From contig NC_079876.1 in assembly GCF_029227915.1 (NCBI RefSeq), positions 38,051,828 to 38,115,827 of the forward strand: DNA of 64,000 nucleotides, in the 5' to 3' direction. Made by a program: the position numbers and the translations under genes. This document shows, one piece after another, positions 35,319 to 47,212 of the stretch. Position 1 is the first letter of the stretch. Every line of letters starts with the position of its first letter. A model generated the notes under the pieces. That model was not told where the DNA came from. It searched no databases and saw nothing but the letters and a program-made list of their open reading frames with translations. Source of the DNA: Hydractinia symbiolongicarpus. Its lineage: Eukaryota > Cnidaria > Hydrozoa > Anthoathecata > Hydractiniidae.

Positions 35319-36581
35319 TTAACAGTTTCCCAAAAGGTTTTTCTGGAAATAAAACCTGATTCTGTTACCCTTTTTGAAATGGTTTTTGATAGCCTTTTTG
35401 CGTAAATTTACACACTTGTTTCTCTGTTTCTTGTACGTGATTTTGTTTTCAGAAGTAGGATTTTTATTGTATTTATTTTTGAACCTAGACCTTGTATATA
35501 TTGCCTTTTTAAACTCTTTTGTCATAAATGGTGCCTCGTTTCCACGCAGAGTTTTTTGCTTCTGTGGGGCATGCTTTTCTATGATAGATGTGAAAACATT
35601 GGTGAGGTTTTCATAATTCAGTTCAGGATCTTTACTATTACAAATAAAATTTGCGTTCTCAACATCACGTAAAAAGTTGGCTTCATTAAAATTTTTGTAA
35701 CTTCTGTAAATAATTTTCTTGGATGCTAAGCGTGCTAAATGAGATTTTAAAAATGTTGTTACCATATGATGATGATCACTTAATCCTGTTTCACATGTTA
35801 GTGTGTGTTGAAAACATCTGGGTCTATTTGTAAGAATGACATATATAGCTGTTCCGTTAGGACTAGCAAAACAAGTTTTGTTTTTGACAAGATTTTCAAG
35901 ACTAAAAATATCACAGAAATTATTTAAGGTTTCGAAACCAGAATCGTTCGAGTTATGGCAATCGATATTTATATCACCCATAATTATTATGTTTTCGACT
36001 TTAGATAGAGCTTTATTTAAAGCTATCTCTAATTCCTCAAAAAAGTTGTTTAAGTTTGAATAATGAGGTGGTCTATAAATACTGATAACTGTCCATTTTT
36101 TATTTCTTATCGTTAATTCTGAGCAAATGATTTCATTATTTGTTATACCCAAATCATTAACTTGTCTACAGGCTATTCCGTTCTTAACATATTCAATTAA
36201 CCCTCCTCCATTTTTGTTCCTATCTTTTCTAGCTCTAATATAGTTATCAATATAGAATTGTTCGTTTGGAAAACTCTCATCTAGTTTGGTTTCAGCAAAT
36301 ACAAAAAAATCAGGTAAAAATTTTGTCAGAATTTCTCTTGCATCAATTATTTTGTTTCTGAGACTATTAATGTTTAAATAGCCTAAAAGAGGATTGGAAG
36401 GGTACTTAATTCGTAATTTATGTATTTCATCTAAAGAATTTTGGTAAGAATTATGTGTCGGATTTTGATCATTTCTATATTGACTCCCAACACATTCATC
36501 AGGAATATCAGATTTATTATCATCGCAAACTAGTCCAAGCCTGTTGAATACCCCTGCTGTGTAGTCGCTGAGATTCGGCAA
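35319..36581 (-). pseudogene. LINE copy 3: APE-type endonuclease region
   Basis: A 420-codon frame as in copy 1, with Ser for Phe at residue 62 and, in the satellite-derived start, Asn for Lys at residue 3. Asn70, Glu97, YRPP, GDINID and SDH are kept. The Tyr247 substitution and the frameshift after HFKK are shared. It is as open as copy 1, which probably reflects recent amplification, not selection. Confidence 0.88.
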
Positions 36582-39540
36582 TCATGTCAAATTAAGAACA
36601 ATGTTATTTCTTGGAGTCCAATTGTCTCATTTATCACATTCATCAGGTCACAGTCCAAAGTTAGTTCAATTAAGTCCCACAGTCAATCGTTTCATTGTTA
36701 AAGGCGATGCAACCTAGTAATATCCGAAAAATATCAAGAAATGCATGTTGGTACGAATATGTGACTCAAGCGTTGTAACTCGAACGGATTGATCCTGTTA
36801 AAAAGTCAATGAAATGTAGTTTTTGAAACTGTCGCTTTTCCTTCAGCGCGCGATAACGGCTAGGATTGGTCCCACAGTAAAGAATGACTTACTTATCTAT
36901 TTCCTTAAATGAAGCGCTACCACAGCGCCCAGTGTAATCGCTGAGTTCCGGCAATCATGTCAAATTATAAAGAATGTTATTTCTTGGAGTCCACTTGTCT
37001 CACTTATAACATTTATAACGTCACAGACCAAAATCAGTTAAATTTAGTCTCACAGTCAATCGTTTCACTGTTAAAAGCGATGCAACCTAGTAATATGAGA
37101 AAAATATCGCTAAATACATGTTCGTACGAATATGTGACCCAACCGTTGAAACTCAAACGGACTGACACGTTAGAAAGTCAATGAAATGTAGTTTTGGAAA
37201 CTGCTGCTATTTCTTCAGCGCGCAATAACGGCTAGGATTGGTCTTACAGTAAAAAAATGACTTTCTTATGTTAATTCTTAAATGAAGTGCTACTACAGCG
37301 TCCAGTGTAATCGCTGAGTTCCGGCAATCATGTCAAATTATAAAGAATGTTATTTCTTGGAGTCCACTTGTCTCACTTATAACATTTATAACGTCACAGA
37401 CCAAAATCAGTTAAATTTAGTCTCACAGTCAATCGTTTCACTGTTAAAAGCGATGCAACCTAGTAATATGAGAAAAATATCGCTAAATACATGTTCGTAC
37501 GAATATGTGACCCAACCGTTGAAACTCAAACGGACTGACACGTTAGAAAGTCAATGAAATGTAGTTTTGGAAACTGCTGCTATTTCTTCAGCGCGCAATA
37601 ACGGCTAGGATTGGTCTTACAGTAAAAAAATGACTTTCTTATGTTAATTCTTAAATGAAGTGCTACTACAGCGTCCAGTGTAATCGCTGAGTTTCGGCAA
37701 TCATGTCAAATTAAGAAGAATGTTATTTCTTGGAGTCCAATTGTCTCACTTTCACATTTATAGGGTCACAGTCCATAATTAGTTCAATTAAGTCCCACAG
37801 TTAATTGTTTCGCTGTTAAAAGCCATACAACTTAGCAATACCTGAAAAATATCAAGAAATGCATGTTGGTACGAATATGTGACTCAAGCGTTGTAACTCG
37901 AACAGATTGATCCTGTTAAAAAGTCAATGAAATGTAGTTTTTGAAACTGTCGCTTTTCCTTCAGCGCGCGATAACGGCTAGGATTGGTCCCACAGTAAAA
38001 AAATGACTTTTTCATCTTAAATCTTAAATCAAGCGCTACCACAGCACCCAGTGTAGTCGCTCAGTTTCGGCAATCATGTCAAATTAGGAACAATGTTATT
38101 TCTTGGAGTCCAATTGTCTCATTTATCACATTCATCAGGTCACAGTCCAAAGCTAGTTCAATTAAGTCCCACAGTCAATCGTTTCATTGTTAAAGGCAAT
38201 GCAACCTAGTAATATCGGAAAAATATCGCTAAATACATGTTGATACGAATATGTGATCCAACCGTTGTAACTCAAACGGACTGACACCGTTAGAAAGTCA
38301 ATGAAATGTAGTTTTTGAAACTGTCGCTATTTCTTCAGCGCGCGCTAATGGCTAGGATTGGCCCCACAGCAAAAAAATGACTTTTTTTTCTTAATTTTTA
38401 ATTGAAACGCTACCACAGCGCCCATTGTAATGGCTAAATTCCGGAAATCATGTCAAGTTAAGAAAAATGTTATTTCTTGGAGTCCAATTTTCTCATTTAT
38501 CACATTGATCAGGTCACAGTCCATAGTTAGTTCAATTAAGTCCCACAGTCAATCGTTTCACTGTTAAAAGCGATGCAACCTAGTAATGTCAGATAATTAT
38601 CGCTAAATACATGTTGGTACGAATATGTGACCCAACCGTTAAAACTCAAACGGACTGACACTGTTAGAAAGTCAATGAAATGTAGTTTTGGAAACTGTCG
38701 TTATTTCTTCAGCGCGCGATAACGGCTAGGATTGGTTGCACAGTAAAAAAATGACTTTCTTATCTTAATTTTTAATTGAAACGTTACCACAGCGCCCAGT
38801 GTAATTGCTAAATTCCGGCAATCATGTCAAGTTAAGAAGAATGTTATTTCTTGGAATCCAATTTTCTCATTTATCTAATCGATCAGGTCACAGTGCAAAG
38901 TTATTTCAATTAAGTCCCACAGTCAATCGTTTCACTGTTAAAGCGATGCAATTTAGTAATATCAGATAAATATCGCTAAATACATGTTGATGCGAATATG
39001 TGACCAAACCGTTAAAACTCAAACGGACTGACACCGTTAGAAAGTCAGTGAAATGTAGTATTTGAAACTGTCTCTATTTCTTCAGCGCGCGCTAACGGCT
39101 AGGATTGGCCCCACAGCAAAAAAATGACTTTCTTATGTTAATTCTTAAATGAAGCGCTTCCACAGCGTCCAGTGTAATCGCTGAGTTTCGGCAATCACGT
39201 CAAATTAAGAAGAATGTTATTTCTTAGAGAAAATTGTCTCACTTTCACATTTATAGGGTCACAGTCCATAATTAGTTCAATTAAGTCCCACAGTCAATCG
39301 TTTCGCTGTTAAAAGCCATACAACTTAGTAATACCTGAAAAATATCAAGAAATGCATGTTGGTACGAATATGTGACTCAAGCGTTGTAACTCGAACGGAT
39401 TGATACTGTTAAAAAGTCAATGAAATGTAGTTTTTGAAACTGTCGCTTTTTCTTCAGCGCGCGATAACGGCTAGGATTGGTCCCACAGTAAAAAATGACT
39501 TTCTCATCTTAATTCTTAAATGAAGCGCTACCACAGCACC
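36559..39540. repeat. 373-bp satellite array between LINE copies 3 and 4
   Basis: Eight monomers (2982 bp) with no gene. It contains a perfect tandem monomer pair (36948-37693), an unoccupied LINE-site paralogue near 38040, and at about 39115 a hybrid junction where a CCCCACAGCAAAAAAATG monomer joins the shared left flank of the LINE copies. Confidence 0.95.
36948..37693. repeat. Identical tandem monomer pair
   Basis: Two adjacent 373-bp monomers (36948-37320 and 37321-37693) appear identical base for base by eye, including rare variants AAATTATAAAGAATG, TGACACGTTAG (a one-base deletion) and GTGCTACTACAGCGTCC. Neighbouring monomers are clearly different. This is a very recent single-monomer duplication. 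Confidence 0.88.
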
Positions 39541-39727
39541 GAGTTCTTTTCTTTTTTTTTTTCTTTTTTTCTTTCAATTTATTTAAAGTCGATTATTCAC
39601 ATATTTACAATAGTTTCCAAAAAAAAGTAATTAAGAAAACTAATCTAAATCGACTAAATTTTTTTTATGTTTACAATTAAATAAAATCATTTTTTTTATA
39701 TATATAAATAATAATAACAACAAAGTT
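39541..39727 (-). other. LINE copy 4: 3' UTR, AATAAA and A-rich tail
   Basis: Same layout as copy 1. AATAAA on the minus strand lies at about 39578-39583, followed by the interrupted A-rich tail to the CAGCACC junction. Confidence 0.72.
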
Positions 39728-40456
39728 CTATAAGGGGCCCATACATTCATCACAGTTACATTTAGATTCGTCCCACATTTTATTCGTGCTTTTAAAAACT
39801 TTAAGGTTGTCACATCGTTTCTAATGTGATGGTAGGTTATTCCAAATCTTTGGTCCCAGGGCTGATAAGCTATTAGTTCCAAAAGTCGCGGTCCTTTTCC
39901 TTGAGACTACCAAAACTTTTAAAACACTGACAGGCCTGTAGTTTGATATTTTAGTTTTATCTTTTCCTCCCTTATCCAATGGCGTTACAGCAGCCCGCTT
40001 AGCTTTGCTTGGAAATTTGTTTGAAGCTATGCTACTATTTATAGCATCTGTTAGTGGCGTTACTAGGTGCCTTTTTGCTAATTTTGTCAGCTTTGATGGT
40101 ATTGTATCTTCACCTGTTGATACTTTGGTGTTTAAATCATTAAACAGTTTAGAAATTGTATTTTCATGAACTTCTTGGAATGTGAAGTTCTCATTGTTGT
40201 TAGAATCATTGATTTCATTTATTTTAATGATACTTGGATGATTTTCAAAACTATCAACAATTTCTTCAATCATTTTTGACTTATCATTTACATTCTTATA
40301 TTTTATAGGATTTGGTTTCATGCCACAAGAATTTTCTAAAATATTGATGTAGTATTCGTTGAAAAGTTTGGTTAGCTGTTTTTTATCAGTAACTAAACTT
40401 TCATTTTGAGCGATCGCTATATCTCCTTTGCTTATTCCACTTTTATTTGATATCAA
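39728..40456 (-). pseudogene. LINE copy 4: RT/C-terminal fusion with premature stop
   Basis: Same fusion as copy 3 (Gly164), but a TTG Leu codon has become TAG at 39821-39823. The frame stops after LPSH (residue 211), and the last 31 residues, including the Cys cluster, lie beyond the stop. The original stop is still present at 39728-39730. The RT catalytic core is absent. Confidence 0.87.
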
Positions 40457-40460
40457 GGGT

Positions 40461-41723
40461 TTAACAGTTTCCCAAAAGGTTTTTCTGGAAATAAAACCTG
40501 ATTCTGTTACCCTTTTTGAAATGGTTTTTGATAGCCTTTTTGCGTAAATTTACACACTTGTTTCTCTGTTTCTTGTACGTGATTTTGTTTTCAGAAGTAG
40601 GATTTTTATTGTATTTATTTTTGAACCTAGACCTTGTATATATTGCCTTTTTAAACTCTTTTGTCATAAATGGTGCCTCGTTTCCACGCAGAGTTTTTTG
40701 CTTCTGTGGGGCATGCTTTTCTATGATAGATGTGAAAACATTGGTGAGGTTTTCATAATTCAGTTCAGGATCTTTACTATTACAAATAAAATTTGCGTTC
40801 TCAACATCACGTAAAAAGTTGGCTTCATTAAAATTTTTGTAACTTCTGTAAATAATTTTCTTGGATGCTAAGCGTGCTAAATGAGATTTTAAAAATGTTG
40901 TTACCATATGATGATGATCACTTAATCCTGTTTCACATGTTAGTGTGTGTTGAAAACATCTGGGTCTATTTGTAAGAATGACATATATAGCTGTTCCGTT
41001 AGGACTAGCAAAACAAGTTTTGTTTTTGACAAGATTTTCAAGACTAAAAATATCACAGAAATTATTTAAGGTTTCGAAACCAGAATCGTTCGAGTTATGG
41101 CAATCGATATTTATATCACCCATAATTATTATGTTTTCGACTTTAGATAGAGCTTTATTTAAAGCTATCTCTAATTCCTCAAAAAAGTTGTTTAAGTTTG
41201 AATAATGAGGTGGTCTATAAATACTGATAACTGTCCATTTTTTATTTCTTATCGTTAATTCTGAGCAAATGATTTCATTATTTGTTATACCCAAATCATT
41301 AACTTGTCTACAGGCTATTCCGTTCTTAACATATTCAATTAACCCTCCTCCATTTTTGTTCCTATCTTTTCTAGCTCTAATATAGTTATCAATATAGAAT
41401 TGTTCGTTTGGAAAACTCTCATCTAGTTTGGTTTCAGCAAATACAAAAAAATCAGGTAAAAATTTTGTCAGAATTTCTCTTGCATCAATTATTTTGTTTC
41501 TGAGACTATTAATGTTTAAATAGCCTAAAAGAGGATTGGAAGGGTACTTAATTCGTAATTTATGTATTTCATCTAAAGAATTTTGGTAAGAATTATGTGT
41601 CGGATTTTGATCATTTCTATATTGACTCCCAACACATTCATCAGGAATATCAGATTTATTATCATCGCAAACTAGTCCAAGCCTGTTGAATACCCCTGCT
41701 GTGTAGTCGCTGAGTTTCGGCAA
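40461..41723 (-). pseudogene. LINE copy 4: APE-type endonuclease region
   Basis: A 420-codon frame, identical to copy 3 within the element (Ser62). It has the shared Tyr247 and the shared frameshift after residue 404. The first codon is TTG in satellite, and the N-terminal PKLSDY is satellite sequence. The family role would be nicking target DNA for target-primed reverse transcription; here it is a remnant. Confidence 0.88.
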
Positions 41724-43849
41724 TCATGTCAAATTAAGAACAATGTTATTTCTTGGAGTCCAATTGTCTCATTTATCACATTCATCAGGTCACAGTCCAA
41801 AGTTAGTTCAATTAAGTCCCACAGTCAATCGTTTCATTGTTAAAGGCGATGCAACCTAGTAATATCCGAAAAATATCGCTAAATACATGTTGGTACGTAT
41901 ATGTGATCCAACCGTTGCAACTCAAACGGACTGACACCGTTAGAAAGTCAATGAAATGTAGTTTTTGAAACTGTCGCTATTTCTTCAGCGCGCGATAACG
42001 GCTAGGATTGGTCCCACAGTAAAGAATGACTTACTTATCTATTTTCTTAAATGAAGCGCTACCACAGCGCCCAGTGTAATCGCTGAGTTCCGGCAATCAT
42101 GTCAAATTATAAAGAATGTTATTTCTTGGAGTCCAATTGTCTTACTTTCACATTTATAGGGTCACAGTCCATAATTAGTTCAATTAAGTCCCACAGTTAA
42201 TCGTTTTGCTGTTAAAAGCCATACAACTTAGTAATACCTGAAAAATATCAAGAAATGCATGTTGGTACGAATATGTGACTCAAGCGTTGTAACTCGAACG
42301 GATTGATCCTGTTAAAAAGTCAATGAAATGTAGTTTTTGAAACTGTCGCTTTTCCTTCAGCGCGCGATAACGGCTAGGATTGGTCCCACAGTAAAGAATG
42401 ACTTACTTATCTATTTTCTTAAATGAAGCGCTACCACAGCGCCCAGTGTAATCGCTGAGTTCCGGCAATCATGTCAAATTATAAAGAATGTTATTTCTTG
42501 GAGTCCACTTGTCTCACTTATAACATTTATAACGTCACAGACCAAAATCAGTTAAATTTAGTCTCACAGTCAATCGTTTCACTGTTAAAAGCGATGCAAC
42601 CTAGTAATATGAGAAAAATATCGCTAAATACATGTTCGTACGAATATGTGACCCAACCGTTGAAACTCAAACGGACTGACACGTTAGAAAGTCAATGAAA
42701 TGTAGTTTTGGAAACTGCTGCTATTTCTTCAGCGCGCAATAACGGCTAGGATTGGTCTTACAGTAAAAAAATGACTTTCTTATGTTAATTCTTAAATGAA
42801 GTGCTACTACAGCGTCCAGTGTAATCGCTGAGTTTCGGCAATCATGTCAAATTAAGAAGAATGTTATTTCTTGGAGTCCAATTGTCTCACTTTCACATTT
42901 ATAGGGTCACAGTCCATAATTAGTTCAATTAAGTCCCACAGTTAATCGTTTCGCTGTTAAAAGCCATACAACTTAGTAATACCTGAAAAATATCAAGAAA
43001 TGCATGTTGGTACGAATATGTGACTCAAGCGTTGTAACTCGAACAGATTGATCCTGTTAAAAAGTCAATGAAATGTAGTTTTTGAAACTGTCGCTTTTCC
43101 TTCAGCGCGCGATAACGGCTAGGATTGGTCCCACAGTAAAAAAATGACTTTTTCATCTTAAATCTTAAATGAAGCGCTACCACAGCAACCAGTGTAGTCG
43201 CTCAGTTTCGGCAATCATGTCAAATTAGGAACAATGTTATTTCTTGGAGTCCAATTGTCTCATTTATCACATTCATCAGGTCACAGTCCAAAGCTAGTTC
43301 AATTAAGTCCCACAGTCAATCGTTTCATTGTTAAAGGCAATGCAACCTAGTAATATCGGAAAAATATCGCTAAATACATGTTGATACGAATATGTGATCC
43401 AACCGTTGTAACTCAAACGGACTGACACCGTTAGAAAGTCAATGAAATGTAGTTTTTGAAACTGTCGCTATTTCTTCAGCGCGCGATAACGGCTAGGATT
43501 GGTCCCACAGTAAAGAATGACTTATTCATCTATTTTCATAAATGAAGCGCTACCACAGCGCCCAATGTAATCGCTGAGTTCCGGCAATCATGTCAAATTA
43601 AAAAGAATGTTATTTCTTGGAGTCCACTTGTCTCACTTAAAAAATTTATAACGTCACAGACCAAAATCAATTAAATTTAGTCTCACAGTCAATCGTTTCA
43701 CTGTTAAAAGCGATGCAACCTAGTAATATGAGAAAAATATCGCTAAATACATGTTCGTACGAATATGTGACGCAATTGTTGTAACTGAAACGGATTGATA
43801 CCGTTAGAAAGTCAATGGAATGTAGTTTTTGAAACTGTCGCTATTTCTT

Positions 43850-46050
43850 CAGCGCGCGCTAATGGCTAGGATTGGCCCCACAGCAAAAAAATGACTTTTT
43901 TTTCTTAATTTTTTATTAAGACGCTACCACAGAGCCCAGTGTAATCGCTGAGTTTCGGCAATCATTTTAAATTAAGAAAAATGTTATTTCTTGGAGTCCA
44001 ATTGTCTCATTTTTACATTTATAGGGTCACAGTCCATAATCAGTTCAATTAAGTCCCACAGTCAATCATTTTGCTGTTAAAAGCCATACAACCTAGTAAT
44101 ACCTGAAAAATATCAAGAAATACATGTTGGTACGAATATGTGACTCAAACGTTGTAATTCAAACGGATTAATACTGTTAGAAAGTCAATGAAATGTAATT
44201 TTTGAAACTGTCGCTATTTCTTCAGCGCGCGCTAATGGCTAGGATTGGTCCCACAGCAAAAAAAAGACTTTTTTATCTTAATTTTTAATTGAAACGCTAC
44301 CACAGCGCCCATTGTAATGGCTAAATTCCGGAAATCATGTCAAGTTAAAAAAAATATTATTTCTTGGAGTCCAATTTTCTCATTTATCACATTGATCAGG
44401 TCACAGTCCAAAGTTAGTTCAATTAAGTCCCACAGTCAATCGTTTCACTGTTAAAAGCGATGCAACCTAGTAATGTCAGATAATTATCGCTAAATACATG
44501 TTGGTACGAATATGTGACCCAACCGTTAAAACTCAAACGGACTGACACTGTTAGAAAGTCAATGAAATGTAGTTTTGGAAACTGTCGCTATTTCTTCAGC
44601 GCGCGATAACGGCTAGGATTGGTTGCACAGTAAAAAAATGACTTTCTTATCTTAATTTTTAATTGAAACGTTACTACAGCGCCCAGTGTAATTGCTAAAT
44701 TCCGGCAATCATGTCAAGTTAAGAAGAATGTTATTTCTTGGAATCCAATTTTCTCATTTATCTAATCGATCAGGTCACAGTCCAAAGTTATTTCAATTAA
44801 GTCCCACAGTCAATCGTTTCACTGTTAAAGCGATGCAATTTAGTAATATCAGATAAATATCGCTAAATACATGTTGATGCGAATATGTGACCAAACCGTT
44901 AAAACTCAAACGGACTGACACCGTTAGAAAGTCAGTGAAATGTAGTATTTGAAACTGTCTCTATTTCTTCAGCGCGCGCTAACGGCTAGGATTGGCCCCA
45001 CAGCAAAGAAATGACTTTTTTATCTTAATTTTTTATTAAGACGCTACCACAGAGCCCAGTGTAATCGCTGAGTTTCGGCAATCATTTCAAATTAAGAAAA
45101 ATGTTATTTCTTGGAGTCCAATTGTCTCATTTTCACATTTATAGGGTCACAGTCCATAATCAGTTCAATTAAGTCCCACAGTCAATCATTTTGCTGTTAA
45201 AAGCCATACAACCTAGTAATACCTGAAAAATATCAAGAAATACATGTTGGTACGAATATGTGACTCAACCGTTGTAATTCAAACGGATTAATACTGTTAG
45301 AAAGTCAATGAAATGTAGTTTTTGAAACTGTCGCTATTTCTTCAGCGCGTGCTAATGGCTAGGATTGGTCCCACAGCAAAAAAAAGACTTTTTTATCTTA
45401 ATTTTTAATTGAAACGCTACCACAGCGCCCATTGTAATGGCTAAATTCCGGAAATCATGTCAAGTTAAGAAAAATTTTATTTCTTGGAGTCCAATTTTCT
45501 CATTTATCACATTGATCAGGTCACAGTCCAAAGTTAGTTCAATTAAGTCCCAAAGTCAATCGTTTCACTGTTAAAAGCGATGCAACCTAGTAATGTCAGA
45601 TAATTATCGCTAAATACATGTTGGTACGAATATGTGACCCAACCGTTAAAACTCAAACGGACTGACACTGTTAGAAAGTCAATGAAATGTAGTTTTGGAA
45701 ACTGTCGCTATTTCTTCAGCGCGCGATAACGGCTAGTATTGGTTGCACAGTAAAAAAATGACTTTCTTATCTTAATTTTTAATTGAAACGTTACAACAGC
45801 GCCCAGTGTAATTGCTAAATTCCGGCAATCATGTCAAGTTAAGAAGAATGTTATTTCTTGGAATCCAATTTTCTCATTTATCTAATCGATCAGGTCACAG
45901 TCCAAAGTTATTTCAATTAAGTCCCACAGTCAATCGTTTCACTGTTAAAGCGATGCAATTTAGTAATATCAGATAAATATCGCTAAATACATGTTGATGC
46001 GAATATGTGACCAAACCGTTAAAACTCAAACGGACTGACACCGTTAGAAA
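43850..46050. repeat. 3-monomer tandem duplication (period 1120)
   Basis: Two copies of a three-monomer block. The marker ATTAAGACGCTACCACAGAG has its ACGCTACC at 43921 and 45041. Further matched markers are AATTATCGCTAAATACATG and GTTGCACAGTAAAAAAATG. The right limit is near 46050, where GTCAATGAAATGTAGTTTTGG replaces GTCAGTGAAATGTAGTATTTG. A related block lies at 32880-33760. Confidence 0.8.
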
Positions 46051-46479
46051 GTCAATGAAATGTAGTTTTGGAAACTGTCGCTATTTCTTCAGAGCGCGAT
46101 AACGGCTAGGATTGGTACCACAGTAAAAAAATGACTTATTTATCTATTTTCTTAAATGAAGTGCTACCACAGCGCCCAGTGTAATCGCTGAGTTCCGGCA
46201 ATCATGTCAAATTAAAAAGAAGGTTATTTCTTGGAGTCCGCTTGTCTCACTTATAACATTTGTAACGTCACAGACCAAAATCAGTTAAATTTAGTCTCAC
46301 AGTTATTCGTTTCACTGTTAAAAGCGATGCAACCTAGTAATATGAGAAAAATATCGCTAAATACATGTTCGTACGAATATGTGACGCAATCGTTGTAACT
46401 GAAACGGATTGATACCGTTAGAAAGTCAATGAAATGTAGTTTTTGAAACTGTCGCTAGTTCTTCAGCGCGCCATAACGG

Positions 46480-47212
46480 CTAGGATTGGTCCAACAGGAA
46501 AAATTGACTTATTTATCTAAATTTTTAAATGAAGCGCTACCACAGCGCCCAGTGTAATCGCTGAGTTCCGGCAATCACGTCAAGTTTAGAAGAATGTTAA
46601 TTCTTGGAGTCCAATTTTCTCATTTATCACATTGATCAGGTCACAGTCCAAAGTTAGTTCAATTAAGTCCCACAGTCAATCGTTTCACTGTTAAAAGCGA
46701 TGCAACCTAGTAATGTCAGATAATTATTGCTAAATACATGTTGGAACGAATATGTGACACAACCGTTGAGACTCAAACGGACTGACACCGTTAGAAAGTC
46801 AATGAAATGTAGTTTTTGTAACTGTCGCTATTTCTTCAGCGCGCGATAACGGCTAGGATTGGTCCAACAGGAAAAATTGACTTATTTATCTAAATTTTTA
46901 AATGAAGCGCTACCACAGCGCCCAGTGTAATCGCTGAGTTCCGGCAATCACGTCAAGTTTAGAAGAATGTTAATTCTTGGAGTCCAATTTTCTCATTTAT
47001 CACATTGATCAGGTCACAGTCCAAAGTTAGTTCAATTAAGTCCCACAGTCAATCGTTTCACTGTTAAAAGCGATGCAACCTAGTAATGTCAGATAATTAT
47101 TGCTAAATACATGTTGGAACGAATATGTGACACAACCGTTGAAACTCAAACGGACTGACACCGTTAGAAAGTCAATGAAATGTAGTTTTTGTAACTGTCG
47201 CTATTTCTTCAG
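46480..47212. repeat. Near-identical tandem monomer pair
   Basis: Two adjacent monomers share rare variants (CCAACAGGAAAAATTGAC, CAAGTTTAGAAGAATGTTAA, GGAACGAATATGTGACAC) at a spacing of 373 bp. By eye they differ at about one base: GTTGAGACTC in the first, GTTGAAACTC in the second. Confidence 0.83.

Larger units (their letters stand above)
34398..36558 (-). mobile_element. Defective non-LTR retrotransposon, copy 3
   Basis: Same junctions, deletion and frameshift as copies 1 and 2; 2161 bp because of one extra T in the tail tract. It shares KYPSNP and LDKGGK with copy 4. A private change in the flanking satellite (GAGATTCGG for GAGTTTCGG, about 36570) lies just outside the element. Confidence 0.92.
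33204..38345. repeat. Retroelement-bearing unit 3 (5142 bp: 8 monomers plus element)
   Basis: This segment recurs 5142 bp to the right. The LINE open frames at 35319 and 40461, and satellite landmarks (GTTGATACGAATATG near 38239 and 43380), keep that spacing to within a base. Subtracting the element leaves 2982 bp, eight monomers. The left flank of the element in this copy contains a monomer with GTGCCACAGTCATTCG that is absent left of copy 4. Compensating monomer changes therefore occurred after duplication. Confidence 0.8.
39541..41700 (-). mobile_element. Defective non-LTR retrotransposon, copy 4
   Basis: Same junctions and shared lesions as the other three; 2160 bp. Private changes are a nonsense mutation at 39821-39823, one A fewer in a poly-A run near 39620, and ATAAATAATAAT for ATAAACAATAAT near 39706. 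It is the sister of copy 3. Confidence 0.92.
38346..43487. repeat. Retroelement-bearing unit 4 (about 5142 bp: 8 monomers plus element)
   Basis: Second copy of the 5142-bp unit, carrying LINE copy 4. The right boundary near 43487 is where GCGCGATAACGG followed by ACTTATTCATC replaces the GCGCTAATGG form found at 38346. The open frame at 37330 in unit 3 recurs at 42471 here, an offset of 5141. Confidence 0.78.

Noticed and set aside
18070-41700. Four independent LINE insertions into a preferred target, or a site-specific LINE
   Set aside because: Identical junctions plus identical internal deletion, frameshift and catalytic change, with whole-monomer spacings, fit one insertion followed by satellite amplification.
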